From assembly GCA_013289175.1 (NCBI GenBank), contig JABDAN010000029.1, positions 441-34,769 of the forward strand: 34,329 nucleotides of DNA, given 5' to 3'. The notes below the pieces were generated by a model. The model had not been told where the DNA came from, ran no database searches, and worked only from the letters and a program-made list of their open reading frames with translations. The stretch comes from Bacteroidota bacterium (lineage in GTDB: Bacteria; Bacteroidota; Bacteroidia; Chitinophagales; Chitinophagaceae). The number at the start of each line of letters is the position of its first letter. Positions within the stretch are counted from its first letter, which is position 1. A program made the position numbers and the translations under genes. Below, in pieces: positions 1 through 7,411 of the stretch.

Positions 1-392
1 ATGCCGGCTGTGATAAAAATAATTCGGAAGAAAACCGCCAGCAGGATACCGATCAGCAAAACACGTCCGAAATATTTTTCCTTAATCTGCAGGAATGAAA
101 AGATCAGGATGAATACAAAAATGTTGTCGATGCTCAGACTCCATTCCATCAGGTAGGCACTCAAGTATTCCAACCCCTTTTGATGACCATCGTAAAGGAA
201 AACAAAAACCCCGAAACCCATGGCCAGGATGACCCAGAAAATGGTCTGGAAAAGTGCCTTGCGCATCGTAACAACGGAACCCTTTTTGCTGAGCAGGCCC
301 AGATCAAATACGACGGCACTCACCAGGGCGGCGCCGAAAATGATATATGTAACCTGGTAATGATTCAAGAATAGAGGGTTTTGAAAATTCAG
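1..392 (-). CDS. TerC/Alx-family integral membrane protein (N-terminal part; cut by window start)
   Basis: Seen: reading the minus strand from about 392 down to 1 gives an uninterrupted hydrophobic frame containing YIIFGAALVSAVVFDLGLLS, then a polytopic stretch with the family signature SLSIDNIFVFILIFSF followed by KEKYFGRVLLIGILLA. The Asp in the S-(LIV)-DN motif is the hallmark of TerC/Alx proteins, which are membrane proteins linked to metal (manganese) efflux or tellurite resistance. The C-terminus lies outside the window. No ATG is available: a stop codon sits just upstream in frame, so the start must be CTG at 392-390, which overlaps the gldG stop as CTGA, or TTG at 368-366. Homologues begin a few residues before the YYIIFG-like segment, which fits either choice. 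It appears to be the third gene of the gldF-gldG unit. Substrate cannot be told from sequence. Confidence 0.85.
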   Translation of the reverse strand, partial: MNFQNPLFLNHYQVTYIIFGAALVSAVVFDLGLLSKKGSVVTMRKALFQTIFWVILAMGFGVFVFLYDGHQKGLEYLSAYLMEWSLSIDNIFVFILIFSFLQIKEKYFGRVLLIGILLAVFFRIIFITAG

Positions 393-2107
393 GCTAGGCC
401 CGTGTTATATTTTCTCTTTCTGATATATTGAAAAACCAACCCGCAAATAATAATAACCCCCAGAGGGACCATTAGGTTGATCAGTTGCCAGAAACTCCGG
501 TCATCTTCGGTTTTTTCGGGATCCAGCAATCGAAGAGAAAAATCTTTCGACCGGGCTTCCAGGATACCAGAAGGGTTCACGCAATATTCCAGGCAGTTGC
601 TGAGAAAATCTGCATTGGCGAACGTATAGTTGATGTCTTTGCTAAAACCCAGGGGCAGCGGACCGTCTTTATTCAATTCATTCATCAGGATATCCCCGTC
701 TGCACACACAATGATGCGGGCTGACTTTTCTCCGGATTTTAAAAAAGGCTGATGATATAGATTGGCCAGGGTATCCTGCTGGGCAGCAGAAATCCGGTTC
801 GCATACAGTGATTTGAATTTCCCTTCCAGCAAAACACCGGCGGGAATATGGGATTGCTGAAACATTTTTGGATCGCTGGCCGTCTTGACCGCGTCCAGGG
901 TAATGATGGCCGGTGTGGCCACGCTCCTGGCATTGGCAGAACTCTCCAGCAGGATGGTTTTGGCAATCTCCGGTGCTTTGACGGTGTCCACCGAATTGGT
1001 GAATTTCGAAAAGACCGGATCCAGATTTTTGGTGATCAGCGAAGTTCTGCTGCCATCCAAGAGGGGATAATAAGGCCAGGGAAGCAATTGGAATTGCGGT
1101 TTACCGCCTTGCATGCCGACCACCAGGTTGATGCTCGCGCATTGCATGTCTTCGATGAGGTCCTGGTTGATTCGCACACCGTAGTGAAACAGCAAATCGT
1201 CCAGATTCAGTCCCCGGTCAAAGGCGATGGTCTCCCGGCTGGATTGCAGGCTGTCGGATTCCGCATTCAGGTTGTCGATCATACAAAGCAGGCTTCCGCC
1301 GCGCATGACATATTGATCCAGTTTGCGTTTTTCATCGTCAGAAAATTTCTGCGATGGCTTCACCATCACCAGGGCGTTGAGCCTGGAAGAAATAACGGAC
1401 ACAGAATCCAGTGGGACCAGTGTAAAGCGAAAATTCTCACGCAGGTATTCAATCAGGTGGTAAACCCGGTAGTCCAGCGGCTCCCCGTTGCCGAGCAGAT
1501 AACCCACGGCGGGCAGGGTATCGGTGATGAGTTTATCCAGGACGCTGGCAAATTTGTATTCAAGCAGGTTTTCTGCATTGACATAGAGCTGCTCGGATGA
1601 CTGCCCTTCGCGGCTTCGCTGCACCCCCTTTAATAGGTCAACGGGCAGCTGGCGATCCCTATATTTTACAATGGCTGCCGGGATTACGATGCGCTGACTT
1701 TCTTCTTCTCCTTTTTTAGACTGAGCGACCTGGGTCATCGGCTGTATGCCCATTTTGGCCAGGGAGTCCAGCATCTGGGACCGGGTGGTATCATCGCTAC
1801 CGGCCACCGGATCGATCAGTCGATAGTGAATATTGCCATCGGCATATTCGTTGAATTCCTGCAGCAGGGCTTCGGTGGAGTTGCGCAGTTTGCGCAGGCC
1901 GGACTTCAGATTTCCTTCCAACAAAATATCGATGTTCACCTGCTCGTGTATGCGGCCGAGCATGATCTTCACTGGCTGGGTGAGCGTATATCTTTTTTCA
2001 GTAGTCATGTCGTAGCGGGTGTTGACCAGCGATGCCAGGACATTGGCCAGGACCACGGCCCCTAAAAGATATACCCAACCAAATCTTGAATAAAAAAGTT
2101 TCTGCAT
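389..2107 (-). CDS. gldG: Gliding-motility ABC transporter auxiliary protein GldG
   Basis: A 572-residue protein with one N-terminal membrane segment (around residues 10-28, FGWVYLLGAVVLANVLASL), a long periplasmic region, and one C-terminal membrane segment (LMVPLGVIIICGLVFQYI) ending in a basic tail (RKRK). This layout and the N-terminal sequence YDMTTEKRYTLTQPVK match the GldG family (ABC-transporter auxiliary domain), which works with the permease GldF and the ATPase GldA. GldA is not in the window, as is common since gldA is often unlinked. In Flavobacterium johnsoniae gldA, gldF and gldG are required for gliding, although relatives without gliding also carry these genes. It starts 7 nt after the gldF stop, so the two are cotranscribed, and its TGA overlaps a possible start of the TerC gene. 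Confidence 0.9.
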   Translation of the reverse strand: MQKLFYSRFGWVYLLGAVVLANVLASLVNTRYDMTTEKRYTLTQPVKIMLGRIHEQVNIDILLEGNLKSGLRKLRNSTEALLQEFNEYADGNIHYRLIDPVAGSDDTTRSQMLDSLAKMGIQPMTQVAQSKKGEEESQRIVIPAAIVKYRDRQLPVDLLKGVQRSREGQSSEQLYVNAENLLEYKFASVLDKLITDTLPAVGYLLGNGEPLDYRVYHLIEYLRENFRFTLVPLDSVSVISSRLNALVMVKPSQKFSDDEKRKLDQYVMRGGSLLCMIDNLNAESDSLQSSRETIAFDRGLNLDDLLFHYGVRINQDLIEDMQCASINLVVGMQGGKPQFQLLPWPYYPLLDGSRTSLITKNLDPVFSKFTNSVDTVKAPEIAKTILLESSANARSVATPAIITLDAVKTASDPKMFQQSHIPAGVLLEGKFKSLYANRISAAQQDTLANLYHQPFLKSGEKSARIIVCADGDILMNELNKDGPLPLGFSKDINYTFANADFLSNCLEYCVNPSGILEARSKDFSLRLLDPEKTEDDRSFWQLINLMVPLGVIIICGLVFQYIRKRKYNTGLA

Positions 2108-2114
2108 GCCCGGC

Positions 2115-2837
2115 TTATCTTTTAAACAGGTTATTCCTGGTGAGGGTTAAAAAAAAGGCGATGACACTGACAAAATAAACCAGGTCCCTGACGGTGATCA
2201 CGCCCCGGCTCATGCTGCGGTAATGATAATCTATTCCGAACATATCGATATAATAGTCCGCTCCCGAGGGAAATGCTTTCAAACTGCTGATGGCATGAAA
2301 ACCGGTATACATCAAAAAGCAACCGAAAGCCGCAGCGATAAAAGCCACCACCGCATTGGAGGTAAAACTGCTGCAGCAAAGGGCAATGGAAGCAAAAATG
2401 GCGGTTAAAAAAAACAGGCCGATATAGGAAGCTCCGGTCGCGCCCAGGTCCATACCGGATTGTTCGGAGAGTTGTTGGATGGAAAAAAAATAAATCCAGG
2501 TCGGCAACAAGGCCATGATGACAACAAACAAGGCAGCCAGGTATTTGCCCTGCACGATCTGCCAGTAGGTAAGCGGTCTGGATTGCAGGATCTCAAAAGT
2601 TCCGTTGCGGAACTCTTCTGAAAATGAACGCATGCTGATGGCGGGTATAAGTAAGAGCAAAACCCAGGGGGCGAGGTCAAAAAATTTCTCCAGGCTTGCA
2701 TATCCGAAGTCCAGGATACTGGTGTCGGGAAAGACAAAAAGCAGCAAGCCGGTGAGGAGTAAGAATATGATGATGGCGATGTAGCCTGTCAAACTGCTGA
2801 AAAACTGTCGGAATTCCTTTTTACAAACGGCCCACAT
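2115..2837 (-). CDS. gldF: Gliding-motility ABC transporter permease GldF
   Basis: 240 residues with about six membrane helices (for example IAIIIFLLLTGLLLFVF near the N-terminus and LVYFVSVIAFFLTLTR at the C-terminus). The conserved cytoplasmic segment SMRSFSEEFRNGTFEIL and the following PLTYWQIVQGKYLAA are typical of ABC-2-type permeases that pair with a separate ATPase. The start MWAVCKKEFRQFFSSLTGY aligns with known GldF N-termini. It is the first gene of the gldF-gldG-terC unit. Promoter-like boxes lie 6-19 nt upstream of its ATG within a region of nested inverted repeats. The transported substrate of GldAFG is unknown. Confidence 0.9.
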   Translation of the reverse strand: MWAVCKKEFRQFFSSLTGYIAIIIFLLLTGLLLFVFPDTSILDFGYASLEKFFDLAPWVLLLLIPAISMRSFSEEFRNGTFEILQSRPLTYWQIVQGKYLAALFVVIMALLPTWIYFFSIQQLSEQSGMDLGATGASYIGLFFLTAIFASIALCCSSFTSNAVVAFIAAAFGCFLMYTGFHAISSLKAFPSGADYYIDMFGIDYHYRSMSRGVITVRDLVYFVSVIAFFLTLTRNNLFKR

Positions 2838-2840
2838 AGA

Positions 2841-2899
2841 CGCGAAAATAAAGATATAATCGCTAGCAGCATCTTTAGCAGTAAAATCATATTTTCGCG
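2841..2899. repeat. Nested inverted repeats between gldF and the plus-strand terminator
   Basis: The outer arms are a perfect 10-bp inverted repeat, CGCGAAAATA (2841-2850) and TATTTTCGCG (2890-2899). Inside it TAAAGAT (2849-2855) and ATCTTTA (2871-2877) form a second, offset 7-bp inverted repeat, and GCTAGC (2862-2867) is a palindrome. Each outer arm also reads as a -7-like box pointing outward, one toward gldF and one on the plus strand. This may be an operator or simply two back-to-back promoter elements. Confidence 0.5.
2843..2856 (-). promoter_or_regulatory. gldF: Candidate promoter -7 region for gldF
   Basis: On the minus strand two overlapping sequences resemble the Bacteroidota -7 box TAnnTTTG: TATCTTTA (2856-2849) and TATTTTCG (2850-2843). 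The gldF ATG begins at 2837, so the leader would be only a few nucleotides. Neither box is a perfect match and I see no clear -33 TTTG. Confidence 0.35.
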
Positions 2900-2983
2900 C
2901 CGGTCGAAGAGAACCATTATCAAAATACCAAGGCTACTTGCTTAGTACCCCTTTTGCGGCCCGGCTGCGAAAGGGTTTTTTTT
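2900..2983 (+). ncRNA. Candidate small RNA of about 80 nt (speculative)
   Basis: Between gldF and the T9SS gene, the plus strand carries a -7-like box TATTTTCG (2890-2897), a bulged hairpin (GG-C-TACT at 2932-2938, loop 2939-2943, AGTACC at 2944-2949) and then a strong intrinsic terminator (2949-2983). No open reading frame lies between box and terminator. The terminator stem is stable only as a plus-strand transcript. No plus-strand gene lies upstream in the window to explain it. No -33 element is evident, and no known RNA family was recognised. Confidence 0.25.
2949..2983 (+). terminator. Strong plus-strand intrinsic terminator with no plus-strand gene upstream
   Basis: A 12-bp stem (2949-2960 with 2964-2975), 3-nt loop CCG, followed by eight T (2976-2983). 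Two stem positions (2955/2969 and 2958/2966) are G-U wobbles in a plus-strand RNA but A-C mismatches in a minus-strand RNA, and the T run exists only in the plus direction. So the structure is built for plus-strand transcription. All genes to the left in the window are on the minus strand. Confidence 0.8.
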
Positions 2984-3025
2984 GCGCCATTTTTTAATGA
3001 TAAACGGCACGGATGCCCTTCCAAA

Positions 3026-5338
3026 TTATTTGATCATTTTAATCAGCTGGCGGGTAATCATCTGGTCCCCGTAAAGCACCTGCAGTACATACATACCTGT
3101 TTGCAATCCGGAGGGTTCTACCAGTTCGATGTGATTGATTCCTTTAAATACAGCCTGGCTGTTGGTAAGCAGTCTTCTTCCGAATGCATCATAGAGCGAC
3201 AGCTGAACGGTATGGTCATCGGGAACCGTGAGGTTGAAAGAAACTGTATGGATGAAAGGATTAACCAGCCCAGAAATACTCAAAGGAATTTCACTGTTAC
3301 TCAGCAAAATAATCCGGCTGTAATTGTGGTACTCATGATCTGCGATCTGGATGCGGTAATAGGACTGACCTGCTACGGGCGTCGGATCATTGTATACATA
3401 ACTACCACCCATACCCGGAATGGTTGTCCCCGCAAATGTTGCCAGGGCCTGATAATGCTGACCCGCATCATCGCTTCTCTCTACTGTATAAACAATGTCT
3501 CCGGTTTCATCAAAGCTGGTCCACTGAATGCGGGCTAGTCCGCCGTCTTCCAGATCTCCCCGAACCGATAACTGTGTAGGCAGTACGAGCGAACAGTTGG
3601 CGGTCCTGACAAACTTCGGATTGGAAGTAATATAGTTACAAGACGTATTGCTCAGATTTCCCGCGGTGGAAGCAATCGTCAACCGGTAAACGATGGTGGT
3701 ATCCACGGCATTCAACCGGAAATAACGGGTGACAATATATTCATAAAGTCCGGTGGCCGGATTAAAAACCGGTACGCCCGTTCCATTGGGGGGATTGCCC
3801 AGGGTATCGATTCCCGCAGTGACCCAGGTTGCTCCGTTGTCGGTGCTCTTCTCCAGTTTCCACTGCGTGTAGTTGTTGAAAAATGCGGAGACCTTAAAAC
3901 GCACGGTATCGTCACCACCACGGCAAAGCGTATCGGCCTTGTTGGGCGTCAGCGTGATATTCGGCGTACAGGAAGCAACAGAGATGTCATCGAGTGCCCA
4001 GTCATTACCTCCACCGCCCGGCGCATTGTTTCTTACATAGATGATCATGCTGGTCTGGGAAGGACCCGTTAAATAGGTAAATCCTTTTTGGATCCATTGT
4101 CCGGTATAGGGCATATCACCCGTCGTGTAATAGTCATACCCATTCACATTGAAAGTGAGGTTGGGGTGCACACCGGATGAATCGCCGGGACCGGTAGGAA
4201 TATATCCTGCATTGCTCGGTGACTTACCATTGGAGTCACAAGCGCAACGAGAACAGATATTTCTGAACCAGGCTGAGTACTGATAATAGGTATTGGGACA
4301 CAAATTGTTGATGGTATCTAAAAACGTGATCCCTGTTTTATAAGATGAGTTGATGACGGCCATATAACCACCGGTGGAGTTGACCGTATCGGTCGCCGGA
4401 TTTCCGAGTAGGGGGTTGAGGGCACCGGTATGGTCCCCAATGATATCCCAGAGAGAGAACACCCGGTGGGAATAAGCAAAGCCCGGGATGTTCGGGTCTG
4501 GTTTTGGCCAGGTATTCAGGGTAGTGTACCCTGCAGCACCTGTACTGGTATTGTTGGAAATATTATAATAGTAGTCATTGGGCGTGGCAGGTCCAAAAAC
4601 GTTGTAGGTATAGTTGTTGGAAATTTTACTGGACGGTCCCCTGTTTTTTGCCTTTCCGGATCCGAACGTACCCCCAAATTCAGAAGTGATCGTGTTGTTG
4701 GATGAATTCGGACAGATGGCCAGGTTTTGAGAAATCATCACCGAGTCCTGCGGAAAAACAATGGAGGTAATGGAGGCGCCAAAAGGGTAATAGGAAATCG
4801 TTCCCCCACCCAGGCTCACGGTCGATCCATATGCACCGGTTACCTTCACCCGGTAAGTAGCCATCAGGATACAGGTAGCTCCATAAAAGGAAGGTTTATC
4901 ATTGTAGGTAATCCGACCTCGTCTGGTTGCGGTGGCCGTTGGAGCGTTTTTAAACCCAAGGTTTATGCGCACGTTGGTGCCGGTAATCGTACCCGCATCA
5001 TCGCCCGCTACATCGGTAAAAGTTTTATAAACGATTCCCTCATTGGTTAAGATCTTCAGAGAACCTGGCACATAAGATGTATTGGCTGGAATGACATCGA
5101 AATAAGCGCAACTGTCCACGTAGTCGTTTACCCCGGAACCACCGACCACAAAGGTTGCCCGAACTTCCAGAATGTCGTTGGGTTCCACCGTACCACCGGT
5201 CGCTCCCTTGGTGACATTCAAATAGCTTTTCCCATAGTCGATTTTTAGTTGGGCTACGGCCGGATCAGCACAAAGTGCCAGGAGAAGGAGGCTGTAAATG
5301 ATCCGTGAAAGGGTAGATTTGCGCGTATAAGTTTTCAT
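3026..5338 (-). CDS. Large secreted protein with T9SS type A sorting domain
   Basis: 770 residues. Seen: a signal peptide (residues 1-30, basic start, hydrophobic core IIYSLLLLALCAD, cleavage near AVAQ); an N-terminal beta-rich region rich in Thr/Gly (about 30-205); an Asn/Tyr/Thr-rich central region with a cysteine cluster (CSRCAC) that ends with GGGGNDWALDDISVASC, typical of jelly-roll carbohydrate-binding-like modules; and a C-terminal domain (about 690-770) with NPFIHTVSFNL, LYDAFGRRLL and GMYVLQVLYGDQMITRQLIK, the usual T9SS type A pattern. It is therefore inferred to be exported by T9SS and to be surface-attached or released. No catalytic motif was seen; a binding or adhesion role is a guess. 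It is a single-gene unit with its own promoter and a hairpin in its leader. Confidence 0.85.
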   Translation of the reverse strand: MKTYTRKSTLSRIIYSLLLLALCADPAVAQLKIDYGKSYLNVTKGATGGTVEPNDILEVRATFVVGGSGVNDYVDSCAYFDVIPANTSYVPGSLKILTNEGIVYKTFTDVAGDDAGTITGTNVRINLGFKNAPTATATRRGRITYNDKPSFYGATCILMATYRVKVTGAYGSTVSLGGGTISYYPFGASITSIVFPQDSVMISQNLAICPNSSNNTITSEFGGTFGSGKAKNRGPSSKISNNYTYNVFGPATPNDYYYNISNNTSTGAAGYTTLNTWPKPDPNIPGFAYSHRVFSLWDIIGDHTGALNPLLGNPATDTVNSTGGYMAVINSSYKTGITFLDTINNLCPNTYYQYSAWFRNICSRCACDSNGKSPSNAGYIPTGPGDSSGVHPNLTFNVNGYDYYTTGDMPYTGQWIQKGFTYLTGPSQTSMIIYVRNNAPGGGGNDWALDDISVASCTPNITLTPNKADTLCRGGDDTVRFKVSAFFNNYTQWKLEKSTDNGATWVTAGIDTLGNPPNGTGVPVFNPATGLYEYIVTRYFRLNAVDTTIVYRLTIASTAGNLSNTSCNYITSNPKFVRTANCSLVLPTQLSVRGDLEDGGLARIQWTSFDETGDIVYTVERSDDAGQHYQALATFAGTTIPGMGGSYVYNDPTPVAGQSYYRIQIADHEYHNYSRIILLSNSEIPLSISGLVNPFIHTVSFNLTVPDDHTVQLSLYDAFGRRLLTNSQAVFKGINHIELVEPSGLQTGMYVLQVLYGDQMITRQLIKMIK

Positions 5339-5351
5339 TTGGTTTGGACTT

Positions 5352-5375
5352 TTCTGGGAGGGTTAGTCCCCAGAA
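5352..5375 (-). other. Leader hairpin upstream of the T9SS gene
   Basis: A perfect 7-bp inverted repeat TTCTGGG (5352-5358) / CCCAGAA (5369-5375) with a 10-nt loop sits 14 nt upstream of the ATG of the large T9SS protein and downstream of its predicted promoter. It would therefore form in the mRNA leader. Confidence 0.4.
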
Positions 5376-5389
5376 TTGGGTTCACAGTT

Positions 5390-5420
5390 TAAAAATAGCG
5401 CTCAGCCGTGCCAAATCAAA
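5390..5420 (-). promoter_or_regulatory. Candidate promoter of the large T9SS protein gene
   Basis: On the minus strand: -33 element TTTG (5420-5417), 19-nt spacer, -7 element TATTTTTA (5397-5390; consensus TAnnTTTG, last base differs). The predicted start of transcription is about 45 nt upstream of the ATG. Confidence 0.5.
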
Positions 5421-5683
5421 TAGTAAATGTACTTCGTAGAGTTAACACATTATATATCAATTACTTGCATTAATAGCCCCAAAGCCGAGCGGAGGCGGGG
5501 GATTTCATATTCTGTTGAATATGAGTAGGTTCGATAAAAGTTGAATTCAGGAAATAAATTCGACCGGTGGCTGGATAACAGCGAGGTTTACCGGACGATT
5601 TCTACGACCAGGGCAAAGGTCCCCGGTCGTTCGTTACGCACAATGAGGCGACCCGTTGGGGTTTAAAATATGGCCACAGGTTT
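5421..5683. other. Non-coding gap (5339-5683) with two hairpins, no gene seen
   Basis: The 345-nt gap between the T9SS gene and the Fe-S carrier holds no convincing gene. It contains the T9SS gene promoter and leader hairpin, a perfect 8-bp inverted repeat TCATATTC/GAATATGA (5505-5512 and 5517-5524, loop TGTT), and the hairpin at 5604-5630. A GC-rich run (5483-5501) sits between AT-rich flanks. The best open frames are about 24-33 codons and look fortuitous. Confidence 0.5.
5604..5630 (-). terminator. Possible terminator hairpin after the Fe-S carrier gene (no U tract)
   Basis: A 10-bp stem (5604-5613 with 5621-5630) with a 7-nt loop lies about 55 nt past the stop of the A-type carrier gene. 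Its single non-Watson-Crick pair is a G-U wobble in minus-strand RNA but an A-C mismatch in plus-strand RNA, which supports minus-strand function. There is no following T tract, so it may be a processing or stabilising 3' hairpin rather than an intrinsic terminator. Confidence 0.4.
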
Positions 5684-6016
5684 TCAGACAGCGAAACTTT
5701 CTCCGCAGGCACAGGTGCGGCTGGCGTTGGGGTTGTTGAAATAAAAACCTTTTCCGTTTAACCCTTCGGAAAATTCCAGGGTGGTATTGACCAGGTAAAG
5801 AAAGCTTTTCAGATCGGTTACGACCTTGATGCCGTTGTCTTCAAATACCTGATCCATGGGTTTTTGCTGATTGTCAAAATCCATTTTATAACTCAGGCCA
5901 GAGCATCCGCCGCCCATGACCGATACCCTCAGGAAGATCCCTGTTTTGTCAGCGATGGGTGATTCTTCCATCAAAACTTTTACTTTTTCTCTTGCTTTAT
6001 CTGAAATGTAGATCAT
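5684..6016 (-). CDS. A-type iron-sulfur carrier (IscA/SufA/ErpA family)
   Basis: 110 residues, the usual family length. The three conserved ligands are present: Cys38 in GGGCSGLSY and Cys102/Cys104 in the C-terminal TCACGESF motif. Family knowledge: A-type proteins accept Fe-S clusters from a scaffold and pass them to apoproteins in the cytoplasm. The gene lies 68 nt downstream of a cysteine desulfurase on the same strand, so the pair supplies sulfur and carries clusters. Scaffold and other partners (IscU or SufBCD) are not in the window. Whether this is IscA, SufA or ErpA cannot be settled from this sequence alone. Confidence 0.93.
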   Translation of the reverse strand: MIYISDKAREKVKVLMEESPIADKTGIFLRVSVMGGGCSGLSYKMDFDNQQKPMDQVFEDNGIKVVTDLKSFLYLVNTTLEFSEGLNGKGFYFNNPNASRTCACGESFAV

Positions 6017-6084
6017 GTGTCGATTTTTTTCTGTATCTGTTATGGGTTTGAAGCGACCGGGGTTCTCCCGACTGCTTCCCCCTT

Positions 6085-7245
6085 CTAAACGGGTTTAAAT
6101 TCCTTTGCGCTTTTGAACGTTTTTCCCACCTTTTCTATTACGTAATCCACTTCTTCGGGGGTGTTAAATTTTCCCAGACTAAAGCGGATGGACTGATAGG
6201 CTGCCTCATCTGAGAGGCCCATGGCTTTGAGGACATGACTGGGTTCGGTGGAAGCTGAACTGCAGGCAGATCCGGAGGAAATGGCGACCTCTTTGATAAG
6301 GTTTTCCAGCAATTGTTTTCCAACTACCTCGCCAAAAGAAAGGTTGGTAACCGTAGCAAGGCGCTGGATCGGGTTGCCGTTGATTTGCACACCCGGGTAC
6401 TTCATCAATCCCTTTTCCAGCCGGTCACGCAGGCGGCCGATGGATGGCATATGTTTTTCCATTTCCTGTGAGGCAAGCCAGGCCGCTTTTCCAAAACCCA
6501 CGATCCCAGGCACATTCAGGGTTCCGCTGCGAAATCCCCGCTCCTGGCCCCCGCCATCCTGCTGGGCGCTGATGCGGACCCTTGGATTTTTTTTGCGGAT
6601 ATATAAAGCCCCCACTCCCTTGGGTCCATAGATCTTATGGGCGGAACAGGCAAGCAGGTCGATACCGTCTTTTTCCACGTTGATGGGTATTTTGCCCAGG
6701 GCCTGGGTGGCATCGGTAAAAAAGTAGATGCCCCTTTCCTTGGCCAGGGCCCCGATGGACTGGATGGGTTGAATAACGCCGGTTTCGTTGTTGGCCACCA
6801 TAACACAAATCAGGATGGTATCTGAACGCAGGAGGGATTTCAACTGCTCCAATTCGATCAATCCATCCGGAAGAACGGGAAGATAACTGATCTCTGCCCC
6901 CAGTTTTTCCAGATGGGTACAGGTGTCCAGGACTGCCCGGTGTTCGGTGGTCACGGCGATGAGGTGGCGGCCCTTTGCGGAAAACATTTCAAAACAACCT
7001 CGCAGGGCTAGATTGATGGCTTCCGTAGAGCCGGAGGTAAAAACAATCTCCCTCGGATCGGCCTGTAGGGCACCGGCCAGCTGTTCGCGGGCTATGTTGA
7101 CGGCTTCGGCGGCCTGCCATCCGAAATAATGTCCTTTGCTGGAGGCGTTTCCGTACCGGTCGCTGAAATAGGGTAACATGGCTTCCAGCACCTGCGGATC
7201 GCAGGGGGTGGTTGCGTGATTATCCATATAAACGGGCAGTACCAT
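6085..7245 (-). CDS. iscS: Cysteine desulfurase (IscS/NifS family)
   Basis: PLP enzyme that takes sulfur from cysteine for Fe-S assembly and other thio-cofactors. With the start chosen at 7245 the protein has 386 residues; PLP lysine Lys204 is in SAHKIYGPKG and the catalytic cysteine Cys328 is in SSGSACSS, within the long loop typical of IscS-type (group I) enzymes. N-terminal YMDNHATTPCDP and FTSGSTEAINLAL are family motifs. The frame is open upstream to 7365, but those 40 residues are not family-like and a -7 promoter box (TAAATTTG, 7256-7249) abuts the ATG at 7245. An alternative start six codons on (MDNHATTP) cannot be excluded. It is the promoter-proximal gene of a pair with the A-type carrier. 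Confidence 0.93.
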   Translation of the reverse strand: MVLPVYMDNHATTPCDPQVLEAMLPYFSDRYGNASSKGHYFGWQAAEAVNIAREQLAGALQADPREIVFTSGSTEAINLALRGCFEMFSAKGRHLIAVTTEHRAVLDTCTHLEKLGAEISYLPVLPDGLIELEQLKSLLRSDTILICVMVANNETGVIQPIQSIGALAKERGIYFFTDATQALGKIPINVEKDGIDLLACSAHKIYGPKGVGALYIRKKNPRVRISAQQDGGGQERGFRSGTLNVPGIVGFGKAAWLASQEMEKHMPSIGRLRDRLEKGLMKYPGVQINGNPIQRLATVTNLSFGEVVGKQLLENLIKEVAISSGSACSSASTEPSHVLKAMGLSDEAAYQSIRFSLGKFNTPEEVDYVIEKVGKTFKSAKEFKPV

Positions 7246-7248
7246 CGG

Positions 7249-7256
7249 CAAATTTA
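7249..7256 (-). promoter_or_regulatory. iscS: -7 promoter box abutting the iscS start
   Basis: TAAATTTG is a perfect match to the Bacteroidota -7 consensus TAnnTTTG and ends 3 nt before the chosen ATG (7245). Transcription would start at or next to the start codon, giving a leaderless message. No clear -33 TTTG at the usual distance. Confidence 0.5.
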
Positions 7257-7399
7257 CTTTTTTAAACCCAAAGCTTTCCGGGAGCCTGGGCACCCTTAGA
7301 TAACAGCTCAAAAGTTCAATAGTTCTTATGGGCCGCTTTGGCGCTCCTGCGAGCAAATCCCCCACCCCCGAGGTCGATCATTGCTGGTTGCTGAAACCG

Positions 7400-7407
7400 T
7401 ATATTTA
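7400..7407 (+). promoter_or_regulatory. Possible -7 box for the epimerase gene
   Basis: TATATTTA lies just upstream of the ATG at 7412 and differs from TAnnTTTG only in its last base; TTG trinucleotides occur upstream at 7381 and 7388. It sits in the divergent gap with iscS. Confidence 0.35.
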
Positions 7408-7411
7408 GTAT

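Noticed and set aside
848-1600. 250-codon plus-strand frame opposite gldG
   Set aside because: It is the antisense shadow of a well-supported gldG; composition is His/Gln-rich as expected from antisense reading and no domain is visible.
5427-5528. 33-codon plus-strand frame in the 5339-5683 gap
   Set aside because: No promoter, overlaps the GC-rich run and an 8-bp hairpin, and the peptide has no recognisable feature.
5582-5660. Minus-strand peptide TGRLIVRNERPGTFALVVEI in the gap after the Fe-S carrier gene
   Set aside because: It looks protein-like but has no start codon, is preceded by an in-frame stop, and coincides with the 10-bp hairpin; too short to call a pseudogene.
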